Part shown: positions 55,156-63,654 of the stretch, one piece after another
Position numbering within the stretch: the stretch's first letter is position 1
Layout of the letters: the number at the start of each line of letters is the position of its first letter
Assembly: GCF_001940525.2 (NCBI RefSeq)
Contig: NZ_CP019437.1
Location: 3,149,501 to 3,213,500 of the forward strand
Direction: 5' to 3'
Length of the DNA: 64,000 nt
Source of the DNA: Thioclava nitratireducens
GTDB taxonomy: Bacteria; Pseudomonadota; Alphaproteobacteria; Rhodobacterales; Rhodobacteraceae
The notes under the pieces: model-generated
What the model was told of the DNA's origin: nothing
Seen by the model: only the letters and a program-made list of their open reading frames with translations
The model's database searches: none
Position numbers and translations under genes: made by a program

Positions 55156-56094
55156 ATGGAAGAGCTAGCGCCGAACGAAACGGACGAAGCCCTGCTCGCG
55201 CGGGTCGCTTGGCTCTATTACAATGACGGGCTCACGCAGAGCGAAGTCGGGCATCAGCTCAACCTCTCGCGCATCAAGGTATCGCGGTTGCTCGATGCCG
55301 GACGCGCCTCCGGGCTGATCGAAGTGCGGATAAATTCGCGCCAGCAAGGCTGCCTCGACATCGAGACCCGTCTGCAGGAGCGATTCCGCCTCAAGGATTG
55401 CCGCGTGATCCCCGACAGCGCCGGATCAGATGTCGACGCGCGGATCGGACAGGCGGCGGCGAATTACCTCATGCAGAAACTCGCGCCCGGCGACAGTCTT
55501 GCGGTCGGCTGGGGCGCCACCGTGTCGAACGCCATCCGGGTGCTCGGCCATGTGGTGCAGGAGCGCCGGATCGAGCTGTTTTCGCTGACGGGCGGCGTGC
55601 AGACCTATGTGCAGGGGATGCGCGAGGCACATTGGGACCGCACGCCGAACATCATCCCCGCGCCGCTCGTCGTCTCGACGCCGGAACTGGCCGCCGCCCT
55701 GCTGCGAGAGCCTGCGATCTCGTCCTTGCTCAACCAGGCGATCGCGGCCGATTACAAGCTGGTCGGGATAGGCGGCATCTCGGAACAGGCGACCGTGGTT
55801 GCGCAAGGCTATATTACCGCAGGCGAAATCGAGCCACTGCGCCGCAGCGGTGCACGTGGCGATGTGCTCTGTCGGTTCTACGACCGGACCGGGCAGGACA
55901 TGGAGCTGCCGCTGCATGAGCGCGTGATCGGCGTCGATCTGGTCCAGCTCCGCGACTGCGAGCAGGTAATCGGCGCCGCCGGGGGCCCAAACAAGGTGAC
56001 CCCGATCCTCGCCGCGCTGCGCGGCCAAATTCTCGACATTCTGGTGACCGATGAGGCGACCGCGCTGTCGCTCCTCGACGCCGCGGAGGACTGA
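55156..56094 (+). CDS. lsrR: SorC/DeoR-type transcriptional regulator LsrR
   Basis: The protein has 312 residues from ATG 55156 (GGAGGA upstream). The HTH is at about residues 15-55 (LARVAWLYYNDGLTQSEVGH, LSRIKVSRLLDAGR). A sugar-binding C-terminal domain has GWGATVSNAIRVL and TGGVQTYVQGM. LsrR represses lsr genes until it binds phosphorylated AI-2. It is followed by lsrK after one base. Confidence 0.93.
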   Translation: MEELAPNETDEALLARVAWLYYNDGLTQSEVGHQLNLSRIKVSRLLDAGRASGLIEVRINSRQQGCLDIETRLQERFRLKDCRVIPDSAGSDVDARIGQAAANYLMQKLAPGDSLAVGWGATVSNAIRVLGHVVQERRIELFSLTGGVQTYVQGMREAHWDRTPNIIPAPLVVSTPELAAALLREPAISSLLNQAIAADYKLVGIGGISEQATVVAQGYITAGEIEPLRRSGARGDVLCRFYDRTGQDMELPLHERVIGVDLVQLRDCEQVIGAAGGPNKVTPILAALRGQILDILVTDEATALSLLDAAED

Positions 56095-56095
56095 C

Positions 56096-57625
56096 ATGCG
56101 CTATTTTCTCGCCTTCGACGCTGGCACCGGCAGCGGGCGGGCCGTCCTGTTCGACGAGACCGGCGCCGAGATCGCGACCGCCGGGCAGGAATGGTGGCAC
56201 GCCAGCGACCCGCGCTATCCTGGCTCGATGGATTTCGACACGGAAGGCAACTGGGCAGCGCTGGCCCGCTGCTGCCGCGAGGTGATCGCGAAGTCCGGTG
56301 TCGATCCAAAGGATATCGTCTCGGTCAGCGCCACGGCGATGCGCGAGGCCTTCGTTCTGCATGACGAGAGCGGTGCGGAAATCTGGGCCTGTGCGAATGT
56401 CGATGCGCGCGCCGATGCCGAGGTCCGCGAACTCAAGCGGGACTATCCGGGGCTGGAGGAAGACATCTATGCGCGCTCGGGGCAAACCTACGCGCTTGGA
56501 GCCCTCCCCCGGCTGATCTGGCTGCGCCGGCACATGCCCGAGGTGCTCGACCGGGCCCGGGCCCTGACGATGCTGTCGGATTGGGTGCTCTATCGGCTTT
56601 CGGGAGAACTCACTTCCGAGCCGTCAAATGCCGGGACGACCGGGCTGATCGGCCTCGCAGATCGCAAGGTGCTTGGCGACGCGATGGAGAAACTGGGGCT
56701 GCGCAGCGACATCTTCCCGCGCGGCGTCGTGACCGGAGAATGCGTGGGCACGGTAACAGGCGCGGCGGCAGAGGAGACCGGGCTCGCGCCTGGTACGCTG
56801 GTCGTGGCGGGTGGCGGCGATTGCCAAACCGGGGGACTAGGGCTCGGGATTGTCGGGAATGGCGATTGCGCGGTGCTCGGCGGCACGTTCTGGCAGCAGG
56901 TGGTCAATGTCCCGCTGACCCTGACCGACCCGAGCATGAAACTCCGGATCAACCCGCATGTGGTCTCGCATCTCAATCAGGCCGAAGCGATCAGCTTCTT
57001 CACCGGGGCAGCGATGCGTTGGTTCCGCGACGCCTTCGGGCAGGGCAAGGGGTATTCCGAGCTGGAAGCCGCCTCGAAGGAGGTGCCGCCCGGTGCGCAT
57101 GGGATCATCCCGATCCTGTCCGACGTGATGCGCTACCACGAATGGATCCACGCGGCCCCGTCGCTGCTCAACCTTTCGCTCGATCCCGAGAAATCCGGGC
57201 CCGCCGCGATCTTTCGCGCCTTGCAGGAGAATGCCGCCATCGTCGCGCATCGCAATCTCGAGGCGGTCTTCGCCCTGACCGGCGAGCGCCCCGCGCGCAT
57301 CGTCTTTGCCGGAGGCGCATCGAAATCCCAGCATTGGGCGCAAATCCTTGCGGATGTTACCGGCCTGCCGGTCGCCACTTCGAAGGTGAAGGAAGCCACC
57401 GCGCTTGGCTGTGCGGCAGCGGCCGCGACCGGGTCCGGCCAGTTCGGCTCGCTGAAGGACGCAGGCGCGGCATGGTCCTGCATCGAAGATGAATACCAAC
57501 CGAACCGCGCGCTGCGCGACCTCTACGACGAGGCAAGCGACCGCTGGCAACGCGCCTATGCCGCGCAGCGCGCGCTGGTGGCCGAGGGCGTCACCCAATC
57601 CATGTGGCGTGCCCCGGGCACGTGA
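56096..57625 (+). CDS. lsrK: Autoinducer-2 kinase LsrK
   Basis: The protein has 509 residues, an FGGY-family kinase. Motifs match LsrK rather than xylulokinase: FDAGTGSGRAVLFD, SMREAF-like ATAMREAFVLHDESG, IWACANVDARADAEV, SEPSNAGTTGLIGLAD, VLGGTFWQQVVN and VFAGGASKSQHWAQILADV. It phosphorylates imported AI-2 (DPD), trapping it and giving the LsrR inducer. Confidence 0.96.
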   Translation: MRYFLAFDAGTGSGRAVLFDETGAEIATAGQEWWHASDPRYPGSMDFDTEGNWAALARCCREVIAKSGVDPKDIVSVSATAMREAFVLHDESGAEIWACANVDARADAEVRELKRDYPGLEEDIYARSGQTYALGALPRLIWLRRHMPEVLDRARALTMLSDWVLYRLSGELTSEPSNAGTTGLIGLADRKVLGDAMEKLGLRSDIFPRGVVTGECVGTVTGAAAEETGLAPGTLVVAGGGDCQTGGLGLGIVGNGDCAVLGGTFWQQVVNVPLTLTDPSMKLRINPHVVSHLNQAEAISFFTGAAMRWFRDAFGQGKGYSELEAASKEVPPGAHGIIPILSDVMRYHEWIHAAPSLLNLSLDPEKSGPAAIFRALQENAAIVAHRNLEAVFALTGERPARIVFAGGASKSQHWAQILADVTGLPVATSKVKEATALGCAAAAATGSGQFGSLKDAGAAWSCIEDEYQPNRALRDLYDEASDRWQRAYAAQRALVAEGVTQSMWRAPGT

Positions 57626-57648
57626 GACCTGCAAGAAAGGACTTCTGA

Positions 57649-57963
57649 ATGCTGATTCAACTGGTGAATATCAAGGTGCAGCCGGGCACGCGCGAGACTT
57701 TCCTCGAAGCCTTCAAGATCAACTGCGACGGCACGCGCGAAGAACCGGGCAACCTGCGCTTCGACCTGCTGCACGACCCCGAGGACGAGAACAACTTCTT
57801 CGTCTATGAAATTTTTCAAAGCGATGATGCGTTGGAAGATCACCGAAAGACCGCGCATTACCAGAAATGCGTCTCGATGATCGACCCGATCACGATCGGC
57901 GGGCGCTCGAAGACCTATTTCGAGCCGGTACTCGTGCAGGGCGCTGCGGCAACCTCGGCATAA
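57649..57963 (+). CDS. lsrG: Phospho-AI-2 isomerase LsrG
   Basis: The protein has 104 residues with an ABM-type fold. LsrG-like segments are LVNIKVQPGTRETFLEAFK, EEPGNLRFDLLHDPEDEN, FFVYEIFQSDDA and HRKTAHYQKC. LsrG isomerises phospho-DPD before cleavage. It is the last gene of the rightward lsrRKG operon, whereas in E. coli it follows lsrF in the transporter operon. Confidence 0.92.
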   Translation: MLIQLVNIKVQPGTRETFLEAFKINCDGTREEPGNLRFDLLHDPEDENNFFVYEIFQSDDALEDHRKTAHYQKCVSMIDPITIGGRSKTYFEPVLVQGAAATSA

Positions 57964-57974
57964 CGCTCGATCCT

Positions 57975-58015
57975 ATAAACCGAAGCCATCCCGGGCACTT
58001 CAGGCTTCGGTTTAT
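57975..58015 (+). terminator. Long stem-loop after lsrG
   Basis: ATAAACCGAAGCC (57975-57987) is perfectly complementary to GGCTTCGGTTTAT (58003-58015), a 13-bp stem with a 15-base loop, 12 bases after the lsrG stop. GGAAATTCC follows instead of a T run. It probably ends or protects the lsrRKG transcript and faces the converging tcuB transcript. Confidence 0.6.
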
Positions 58016-58251
58016 GGAAATTCCGTCTTTGAGAATTGGATAACGCTTCCGTCACGCACGGCCGCCCGGGTTCATAAACTGCTTAAAGAAATTCTCGCAG
58101 AGCGACGAATTCCGAATTGAGTGGAAAGCGGTTACTAGCTGCGCTCGGGCCCAATGCCTGCTAAGCGCCCGAAGCCGCGATCCTCAACAACCAGCGCGCA
58201 TTGGTCCATCTCTCGTTCGGACGACAGCTTTGCGCGCCCGGCCACTGCCTC

Positions 58252-59325
58252 TTACCGAGCCACCTCCCTTTTCTTTTGCGCATCGGCAGTCAGCGCGGCG
58301 AGGCGATAGAAGCCGTGTGCCATCTTGGAAAACGGTGTCAGCAGGAAGAATGCGAGCACGGCCCCAAGATGCAAGGCCAACATGGCCGGCATCAGCGGGG
58401 TTTGACCGAGCCCATAAAGCGCCAATCCGCTCAAACCGACAAAGCCCAAGAGAGCGACAAAGCCGAATTCGCCGCTCGTCGCGCCCGAGGCACCGAGTTC
58501 GGGATCCGCCCGCAGCTTCAGACGGATCATCTCGATGCAACCCAGGGTCAGCAGCAAGCCACCCGACAGGCCGAGAAGCTTCGGCAGGGACCAGAGCGGG
58601 TAAGGCGCGCGCAGATCCAGCAGGTAATGCATCAACGTCGCCACACTCGTGGCGGCGAAACACAGAAGAAAGCCATACATAACGGCTTGATGCGCGAACC
58701 GGCGGCCTTGGGAAAAACGGTCCTCGTCCTCGAAATTGCAGCCATCTCCATGCCCGCCGTTGAGGTTGCGCATGTTCGCGGCGGCGGCAAAGCCTCCCCG
58801 AAGATCGGAGAAGCGAAGCGGACCGGCCCCGACCGCGCGCCAATACCGCCGCAGGCTGATCGCGAGGCTGAGCAGCGGGAACAGGAAGGCTGGCAGGAAG
58901 ATCGCGACCATCGTGTTATGCGCCAGGACCGCGTAAAAACCCTCGCCCCCTGCGCTTGCGAGCGAGAGCATGGCCCAGATCAGGAGCGCAAAGCCCAGCA
59001 CCGTCGCGAGCGCGATGCGCAGCCCGCTTTTCTGGAAGGCCTGACCCGCCGCGCGGGGAAACGCGAATTCTTCCCAGCTATCCTGCCGAACATTCGCCAG
59101 CGCCTGCGGCAGGTTGAGGGCAAACTCGTGCGGTGCCGTGTATTGGCAGGCGTAATAGCACCCGCGGCAATTGTGACAGAGATTGGCGAGCTGCGTCAGA
59201 TCGCCGTCGCTGAAGGCGCGCTCGGCATGGAGCGCTGGAAAGACCGAGCAATATCCTTCGCAATACCGGCAGGCGTTGCAGATCTCGGCCTGACGGCGCG
59301 CCTCTTCGAGAAACTCAGTTTGCAT
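58252..59325 (-). CDS. tcuB: Tricarballylate utilisation protein TcuB (4Fe-4S membrane protein)
   Basis: The protein has 357 residues from ATG 59325. Two ferredoxin-like clusters use Cys 16, 19, 22, 26 and Cys 50, 53, 56, 60. The rest has about six membrane helices with conserved His that may bind haem. TcuB re-oxidises the FADH2 of TcuA and passes electrons to the quinone pool. It overlaps tcuA by 11 bases. Confidence 0.92.
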   Translation of the reverse strand: MQTEFLEEARRQAEICNACRYCEGYCSVFPALHAERAFSDGDLTQLANLCHNCRGCYYACQYTAPHEFALNLPQALANVRQDSWEEFAFPRAAGQAFQKSGLRIALATVLGFALLIWAMLSLASAGGEGFYAVLAHNTMVAIFLPAFLFPLLSLAISLRRYWRAVGAGPLRFSDLRGGFAAAANMRNLNGGHGDGCNFEDEDRFSQGRRFAHQAVMYGFLLCFAATSVATLMHYLLDLRAPYPLWSLPKLLGLSGGLLLTLGCIEMIRLKLRADPELGASGATSGEFGFVALLGFVGLSGLALYGLGQTPLMPAMLALHLGAVLAFFLLTPFSKMAHGFYRLAALTADAQKKREVAR

Positions 59326-60709
59326 GGGCGGCGGCCTCCTTGCCTGCAATACGTCCGAAAACGGTGCCGATCGTCATGCCGAAACCGGCGAGATACCCCT
59401 GCCCGAGAATTGAACCGGCCATGGTTTCGCCGGCAGCCCAGAGGTTCGAAACGGGGCGGTTTCCGATCGAGCATTGTGCGCGCTCGTCGACCTTCAACCC
59501 GAGATAGGTGAAGGTCACCCCTGTGCGCAGCGAGTATCCGTAAAAGGGCGGCTCGGTGATCGGACGCGCCCAGTTGGTCTTCGGCGGGGTGATTCCGGTG
59601 GTGGACACCCCATCCAGTTCTGTCGGGTGAAATCCGGATGTGTCGCCGCAGGCTGCGTTGAACTCGGCCACGGTCTCGGCCAAGACTGCAGGCGGCAGTC
59701 CCATCTTGGTCGCCAGATCTTCGAGCGTATCGGCCTTGATCGGCGGAAAGACCGAAGGCATGAACAGTTCGAGCGACTTCGCGTCGATGATGACATAGCC
59801 CACCTGATCGGGCTGCGCCGCGACGAGACGGCCCCAGATCGCATAGCGCTTCGGCCATACGTCCTCCCCCTCGTCGTAAAACCGCTCGCCATTCTTGTTC
59901 ACGACGATCGAGAACGGCACGCAATCGAGCCGCGTGACGATCCCGCCATCGAATTTCGGCGCGCGCCCGTCAATCGCGACCGCGTGGCATTGCGTCGGAT
60001 CGCCGACCTGTTCGACCTTCTGCTCGAGAAGGTCCGCGAGCACGACGCCGCGATTGTAGGGCGTGCCCCGGATCAGAAAGTTCTTCGCGGCCGGCCCCCA
60101 GGCGCGGGCAAGCCAATCGGTATCGGCCTGAAAACCGCCCGACGCGACCACGACCGATTTCGGGCTGATGCGCCGCGTCTCACCATTCTGCGTATAGTCG
60201 ATATGCGTCACGCGATCGTCGTGGATCTCCAGATGGGTGACAGCCGCTTCGTATTCGACCTGAACCCCGAGCGCTTCCGCGGTGCGGTAATAGGCATTCA
60301 CGAGGCCCTTGCCGCCACCGAGGAAGAATGCGTTTGTCCGCGCCAGCGAAAGCGTGCCCGACAGCGAGGGCTGAAAGCGAACGCCATGCGCCTCCATCCA
60401 GGGCAGGCATTCCTCGGAGCTTCGAATGGCGAGCCGCGCCAGACCTTCATCGGTCTTGCCGCCGGTGACCTTCATCAAATCGGCAAGGTATTCTTCCTCG
60501 GTATAGCTGTCGGTGAGCGGACCAAGCGGCCCGCGATGCATGCAGCGGAAGTTGCGCGTATGGCGAGAATTTCCGCCCCGATAGGGTTTCGGCGCGGCTT
60601 CGAGAATCAACACGCGCGCCCCGGCCTCTGCCGCGGTGATCGCGGCACAGAGGGCCGCGTTACCGCCGCCGATGACGGCAATGTCGGGTTGGGGTGAAGC
60701 AAGGGTCAC
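59315..60709 (-). CDS. tcuA: FAD-dependent tricarballylate dehydrogenase TcuA
   Basis: The protein has 464 residues of the fumarate reductase/succinate dehydrogenase flavoprotein type: AVIGGGNAALCAAITAAEAG at the N-terminus, GGNSRHTRNFRCMH, a central AYYRTAEALGV and C-terminal GSILGQGYLAGFGMTIG for FAD binding. It oxidises tricarballylate to cis-aconitate in Salmonella; a related tricarboxylate is possible here. Its start overlaps the regulator stop (ATGA). Confidence 0.92.
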   Translation of the reverse strand: MTLASPQPDIAVIGGGNAALCAAITAAEAGARVLILEAAPKPYRGGNSRHTRNFRCMHRGPLGPLTDSYTEEEYLADLMKVTGGKTDEGLARLAIRSSEECLPWMEAHGVRFQPSLSGTLSLARTNAFFLGGGKGLVNAYYRTAEALGVQVEYEAAVTHLEIHDDRVTHIDYTQNGETRRISPKSVVVASGGFQADTDWLARAWGPAAKNFLIRGTPYNRGVVLADLLEQKVEQVGDPTQCHAVAIDGRAPKFDGGIVTRLDCVPFSIVVNKNGERFYDEGEDVWPKRYAIWGRLVAAQPDQVGYVIIDAKSLELFMPSVFPPIKADTLEDLATKMGLPPAVLAETVAEFNAACGDTSGFHPTELDGVSTTGITPPKTNWARPITEPPFYGYSLRTGVTFTYLGLKVDERAQCSIGNRPVSNLWAAGETMAGSILGQGYLAGFGMTIGTVFGRIAGKEAAAHAN

Positions 60710-61389
60710 AGCAGATCTCCGTCATAGCTGGGGGTCTGGCCGGGCTCGGAGCGCAGGGCGCGCACGCGTACTCTCTGGGCCGCCTCGATATGTGCGCGCA
60801 TCGCGCTCTCGGCGAGCGCGCCGTCGCGCGCCTTGACGGCCTCGAGCACGGCGAAATGTTCTTCTACCGCCTTCACAGCCCGGTCCGGCTCGGTCAGCGT
60901 CGTGGGTCCGAGGATCATCAGCGCCTTTTGCAGCGAGCGGATCGAGCGGGTGAGGAACCGGTTCTTCGCTGCGTCGAGCAAGGCGGCGTGGAACTGCCGG
61001 TTAAGCGTGAATGCCTCAGGGACATTGCCGATCTCGCCCAGCTGCCGGTTCATCTCGTAGAGTTCGTCGATCTCGATATCCGAAGCCGCCCGGGCCGCAA
61101 GCCGTGCCGCTGTGCCTTCGAGCACCGCGCGCATCTCGTAGAGCTCCATGACTTCGGCATAGTCGAGCCGCCGAATGCAGGCGCCCTGCCGCGCAATGTG
61201 ACTGACGATGTTATCCGCTTCGAGCTTACGGATCGCTTCCCGGACAGGGGTTCGCGACATGCCCAAGCGCTCCGCCAATTCGGTTTCCCGCAAGCGGTCG
61301 CCCGGGTTGAGCCGCCCTTCGCGCAATTCGGTCAGCAGGCGGTCGTAAGCAGCGTTTCCCTGCGGTGTGCTGCCGTCCTCATTTGCCAT
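60706..61389 (-). CDS. GntR-family regulator (FCD domain) of the tcu locus
   Basis: The protein has 227 residues from ATG 61389, chosen because GGAGGG lies 6 bases before it and an upstream ATG at 61428 falls inside an operator-like palindrome. The winged HTH reads RLRETELAERLGMSRTPVREAIRKLEAD. The FCD ligand domain has His/Asp metal-site residues (YEMRAVLEG, NRQFHAALLDAA). Salmonella TcuR is LysR-type, so this locus has a different regulator class. Confidence 0.9.
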   Translation of the reverse strand: MANEDGSTPQGNAAYDRLLTELREGRLNPGDRLRETELAERLGMSRTPVREAIRKLEADNIVSHIARQGACIRRLDYAEVMELYEMRAVLEGTAARLAARAASDIEIDELYEMNRQLGEIGNVPEAFTLNRQFHAALLDAAKNRFLTRSIRSLQKALMILGPTTLTEPDRAVKAVEEHFAVLEAVKARDGALAESAMRAHIEAAQRVRVRALRSEPGQTPSYDGDLL

Positions 61390-61418
61390 TTCGCCCTCCG
61401 CGCTCATCTTGTGTCCAG

Positions 61419-61438
61419 TTGGATACATTCGTATACAA
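61419..61438. promoter_or_regulatory. GntR-type operator between the regulator and AbrB-family gene
   Basis: TTGGATAC and GTATACAA form a near-perfect dyad around ATTC (FCD-type GntR operators are short palindromes of this kind, ATAC/GTAT core). It lies 30 bases before the regulator start and 29 before the divergent gene, so it can control both. Confidence 0.68.
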
Positions 61439-61466
61439 ATTACGTCAAGACGAACAGGAGGCCAGT

Positions 61467-62522
61467 TTGCGCAAACATATTTTCGCGGGTGCCATGCGGC
61501 GGCGCGGCCTTACATTTCTCCTTGCAGCCTGTGGCACCGCGCTCTTCTGGGCGCTGGATCTGCCGCTTCCCTTCCTCTTCGGCCCGATGGCATTTTGCCT
61601 CGCCGGCGCGCTCGCGCATTTACCGCTTCAGGGCTTCGGCCAGATCTCTGTCGGCGCGCGCACGATCCTCGGCGTGGCGGTCGGCGCCTCAATCACGCCC
61701 GAGGTTATCGCGCAATTGCCGCGCATGGCGCTCTCGGTCTCTCTCGTCCCTGTCTTCATCGCGGTGATCGCGCTGATCGGCGTGCCCTTCTTCCGGAAGT
61801 TCTGGGGCTTCGATGCGCCCACCGCCTATTACGCCGCAATGCCAGGCGGGCTTCAGGACATGGTGATCTTCGGCACGGAAGCGGGCGGCAATCCCCGCGC
61901 GCTTTCGTTGGTGCACGCGACACGGGTTCTGATCATCGTGACCGTGGCGCCGTTTTTCCTGAGCCATTTCTACGGCGCCGAACTCAGCAACCCGATCGGC
62001 GCGCCGGTCGCGGATCTGCCGTGGTATGAGCTGGCGATCATGGCCGTCGCCGCGGTGCTCGGCTGGAAAGGCGGCGAGAGGCTCGGGCTGTTCGGCGCCT
62101 CGATTCTCGGCCCGATGATCGTCACGGCGACCCTGTCGCTCTCCGGGATCATCCATTTCCGCCCGCCTGCCGAGGCAATCCTCGCGGCCCAATTCTTCAT
62201 TGGCTGCGGGATCGGCGTTCATTTCCTCGGCGTGACCTGGAAGGAACTCACCCGCATCGTGTCGGCAGGCATCGCCTACGTGCTCGTGCTGGCCGTGCTG
62301 GCCGCGGGGTTTTCCGGTCTTGTGACCGTGTTGGGTCTGGGCGAGCGGGTGCCAGCCTTTCTGGCCTTCGCGCCCGGCGGTCAGGCGGAGATGACGGTCC
62401 TCGCGATCGTGACCGGGGCGGATCTCGGCTTCGTCATCACCCATCACCTGACGCGCATCGTGCTCGTGATCGTCGGCGCGCCCGTGGTGGCGAGGATCCT
62501 CACCCGAAGGCGGACGGGTTGA
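61467..62522 (+). CDS. AbrB-family integral membrane protein (probable transporter)
   Basis: The protein has 351 residues from TTG 61467, which has AGGAGG 5 bases before it; ATG 61494 is an alternative. About ten membrane segments fall into two repeats with the AbrB motifs LFGPMAFCLAGAL...SVGARTILGVAVG (about residues 33-65) and GASILGPMIVTATLSL. Early members were misnamed ammonia monooxygenase. The shared operator with the tcu genes suggests it may import the tricarboxylate; this is inference. Confidence 0.85.
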   Translation: MRKHIFAGAMRRRGLTFLLAACGTALFWALDLPLPFLFGPMAFCLAGALAHLPLQGFGQISVGARTILGVAVGASITPEVIAQLPRMALSVSLVPVFIAVIALIGVPFFRKFWGFDAPTAYYAAMPGGLQDMVIFGTEAGGNPRALSLVHATRVLIIVTVAPFFLSHFYGAELSNPIGAPVADLPWYELAIMAVAAVLGWKGGERLGLFGASILGPMIVTATLSLSGIIHFRPPAEAILAAQFFIGCGIGVHFLGVTWKELTRIVSAGIAYVLVLAVLAAGFSGLVTVLGLGERVPAFLAFAPGGQAEMTVLAIVTGADLGFVITHHLTRIVLVIVGAPVVARILTRRRTG

Positions 62523-63471
62523 CCATGTGGATCGGGCTGCCCTCCGCATAGGCATTCACCTGCGCGAAGATGTCGGAGAACTGCTTGTCGAACTCGTCCT
62601 CGGTCACGTAGCCGGTATGGGGCGTGGCGATGAGGTTCGGATGCGCGAGCAGCGGATCTGTCGCGTCGGTCTCTGGCTCGCGGTCGAAGACATCCACCGC
62701 CGCCTGCCCGGGATGTCCGGCCTCAAGCGCCGCCAGCAAGGCACCCGGCGCAATCAGCCCTGCGCGAGACGTGTTCACCAGCACCGAGCGCGGGGACATC
62801 TGCGCGAGATCCTCGGCGGTGACGATCCCGCGGGTCTCTGGCGTCAATCGCAGATGCAGGGAGACGATGTCGCTTTGCGCGAAGAAGGCGGCACGGCTCT
62901 CGGCAACGGTCTCCCCGTCGGCCAAGACACGCGCGCGCCCCGCCTCGGAGGCCCACCAGACGACCTGCATCCCGAAGACCCGGGCATACTCCGCGACGAC
63001 CCGCCCCAAACGCCCGTATCCGTAAAGGCCCAGCACCCGTCCGCGCAGGCTGCGCCCCACGCCCATCTGCCAGTTGCCGGCTTTGACGCTGGCCATCTGC
63101 TGCGGAAGCTGGCGCATCGCGGCGAGCATCAACGCGAAGGTCAGCTCTGCTGCCGCATAGTTCGCGCCATCCCCGCCCGTATTCGAACACAGCAGAACGC
63201 CTTGGTCGGTGCAGGCCTCCACATCAACATGCGGCCACGTGCCCCGCTGCGAAATCAGGCGCAGGTTGGGAAGCCGCTCGAGCAAGCCGCGCGTGATCTT
63301 CGTGCGTTCCCGAAAGAGAACCACGCATTCGGCCTCCGCGAGGCGGCGCGCAAGCGCCTCCTCATCGGGCTCGTGATCCGTCCAGACCGTCACCTCGTGC
63401 CCATCCAGCATGCGAAAACAGGGCAAGCTGCGGAGCGTGTCGAACCAGTCGTCGAGAATATGGACCTTCAT
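62500..63471 (-). CDS. D-2-hydroxyacid dehydrogenase family protein
   Basis: The protein has 323 residues. The NAD motif is LGLYGYGRLGRVVAEY. Catalytic Arg, Glu and His appear in LVNTSRAGLI, FDREPETDATDPL and TPHTGYVT. The N-terminal substrate domain includes ISQRGTWPHVDVEAC. It reduces a 2-keto acid or oxidises a D-2-hydroxy acid. Its end overlaps the convergent AbrB-family gene by 23 bases. Confidence 0.9.
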   Translation of the reverse strand: MKVHILDDWFDTLRSLPCFRMLDGHEVTVWTDHEPDEEALARRLAEAECVVLFRERTKITRGLLERLPNLRLISQRGTWPHVDVEACTDQGVLLCSNTGGDGANYAAAELTFALMLAAMRQLPQQMASVKAGNWQMGVGRSLRGRVLGLYGYGRLGRVVAEYARVFGMQVVWWASEAGRARVLADGETVAESRAAFFAQSDIVSLHLRLTPETRGIVTAEDLAQMSPRSVLVNTSRAGLIAPGALLAALEAGHPGQAAVDVFDREPETDATDPLLAHPNLIATPHTGYVTEDEFDKQFSDIFAQVNAYAEGSPIHMVNPSAFG

Positions 63472-63485
63472 TGCCTATCCCATGG

Positions 63486-63647
63486 TTAGCCTTGACCGGA
63501 CAGCGCCTTGATCGCGCGACTGACCCGGTCGTGCAGGAGCACGTGATCGGGGGATTTGCCCTCGTCGCGGGCGATCTTCGCGACGATCTCCTTGCGAATG
63601 TCCTCGAGGTCCTGACGGACGCGGCTCAGCTTCTCGAAATGGGTCAT
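63486..63647 (-). CDS. Small hypothetical protein
   Basis: The protein has 53 residues from ATG 63647, preceded by GAGG. It is charged and helical (LSRVRQDLEDIRKEIVAKIA, then DHVLLHDRVSRAIKAL). It begins 7 bases after the universal stress protein stop and is probably co-transcribed. No family is recognised. Confidence 0.6.
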   Translation of the reverse strand: MTHFEKLSRVRQDLEDIRKEIVAKIARDEGKSPDHVLLHDRVSRAIKALSGQG

Positions 63648-63654
63648 GGCCTCC

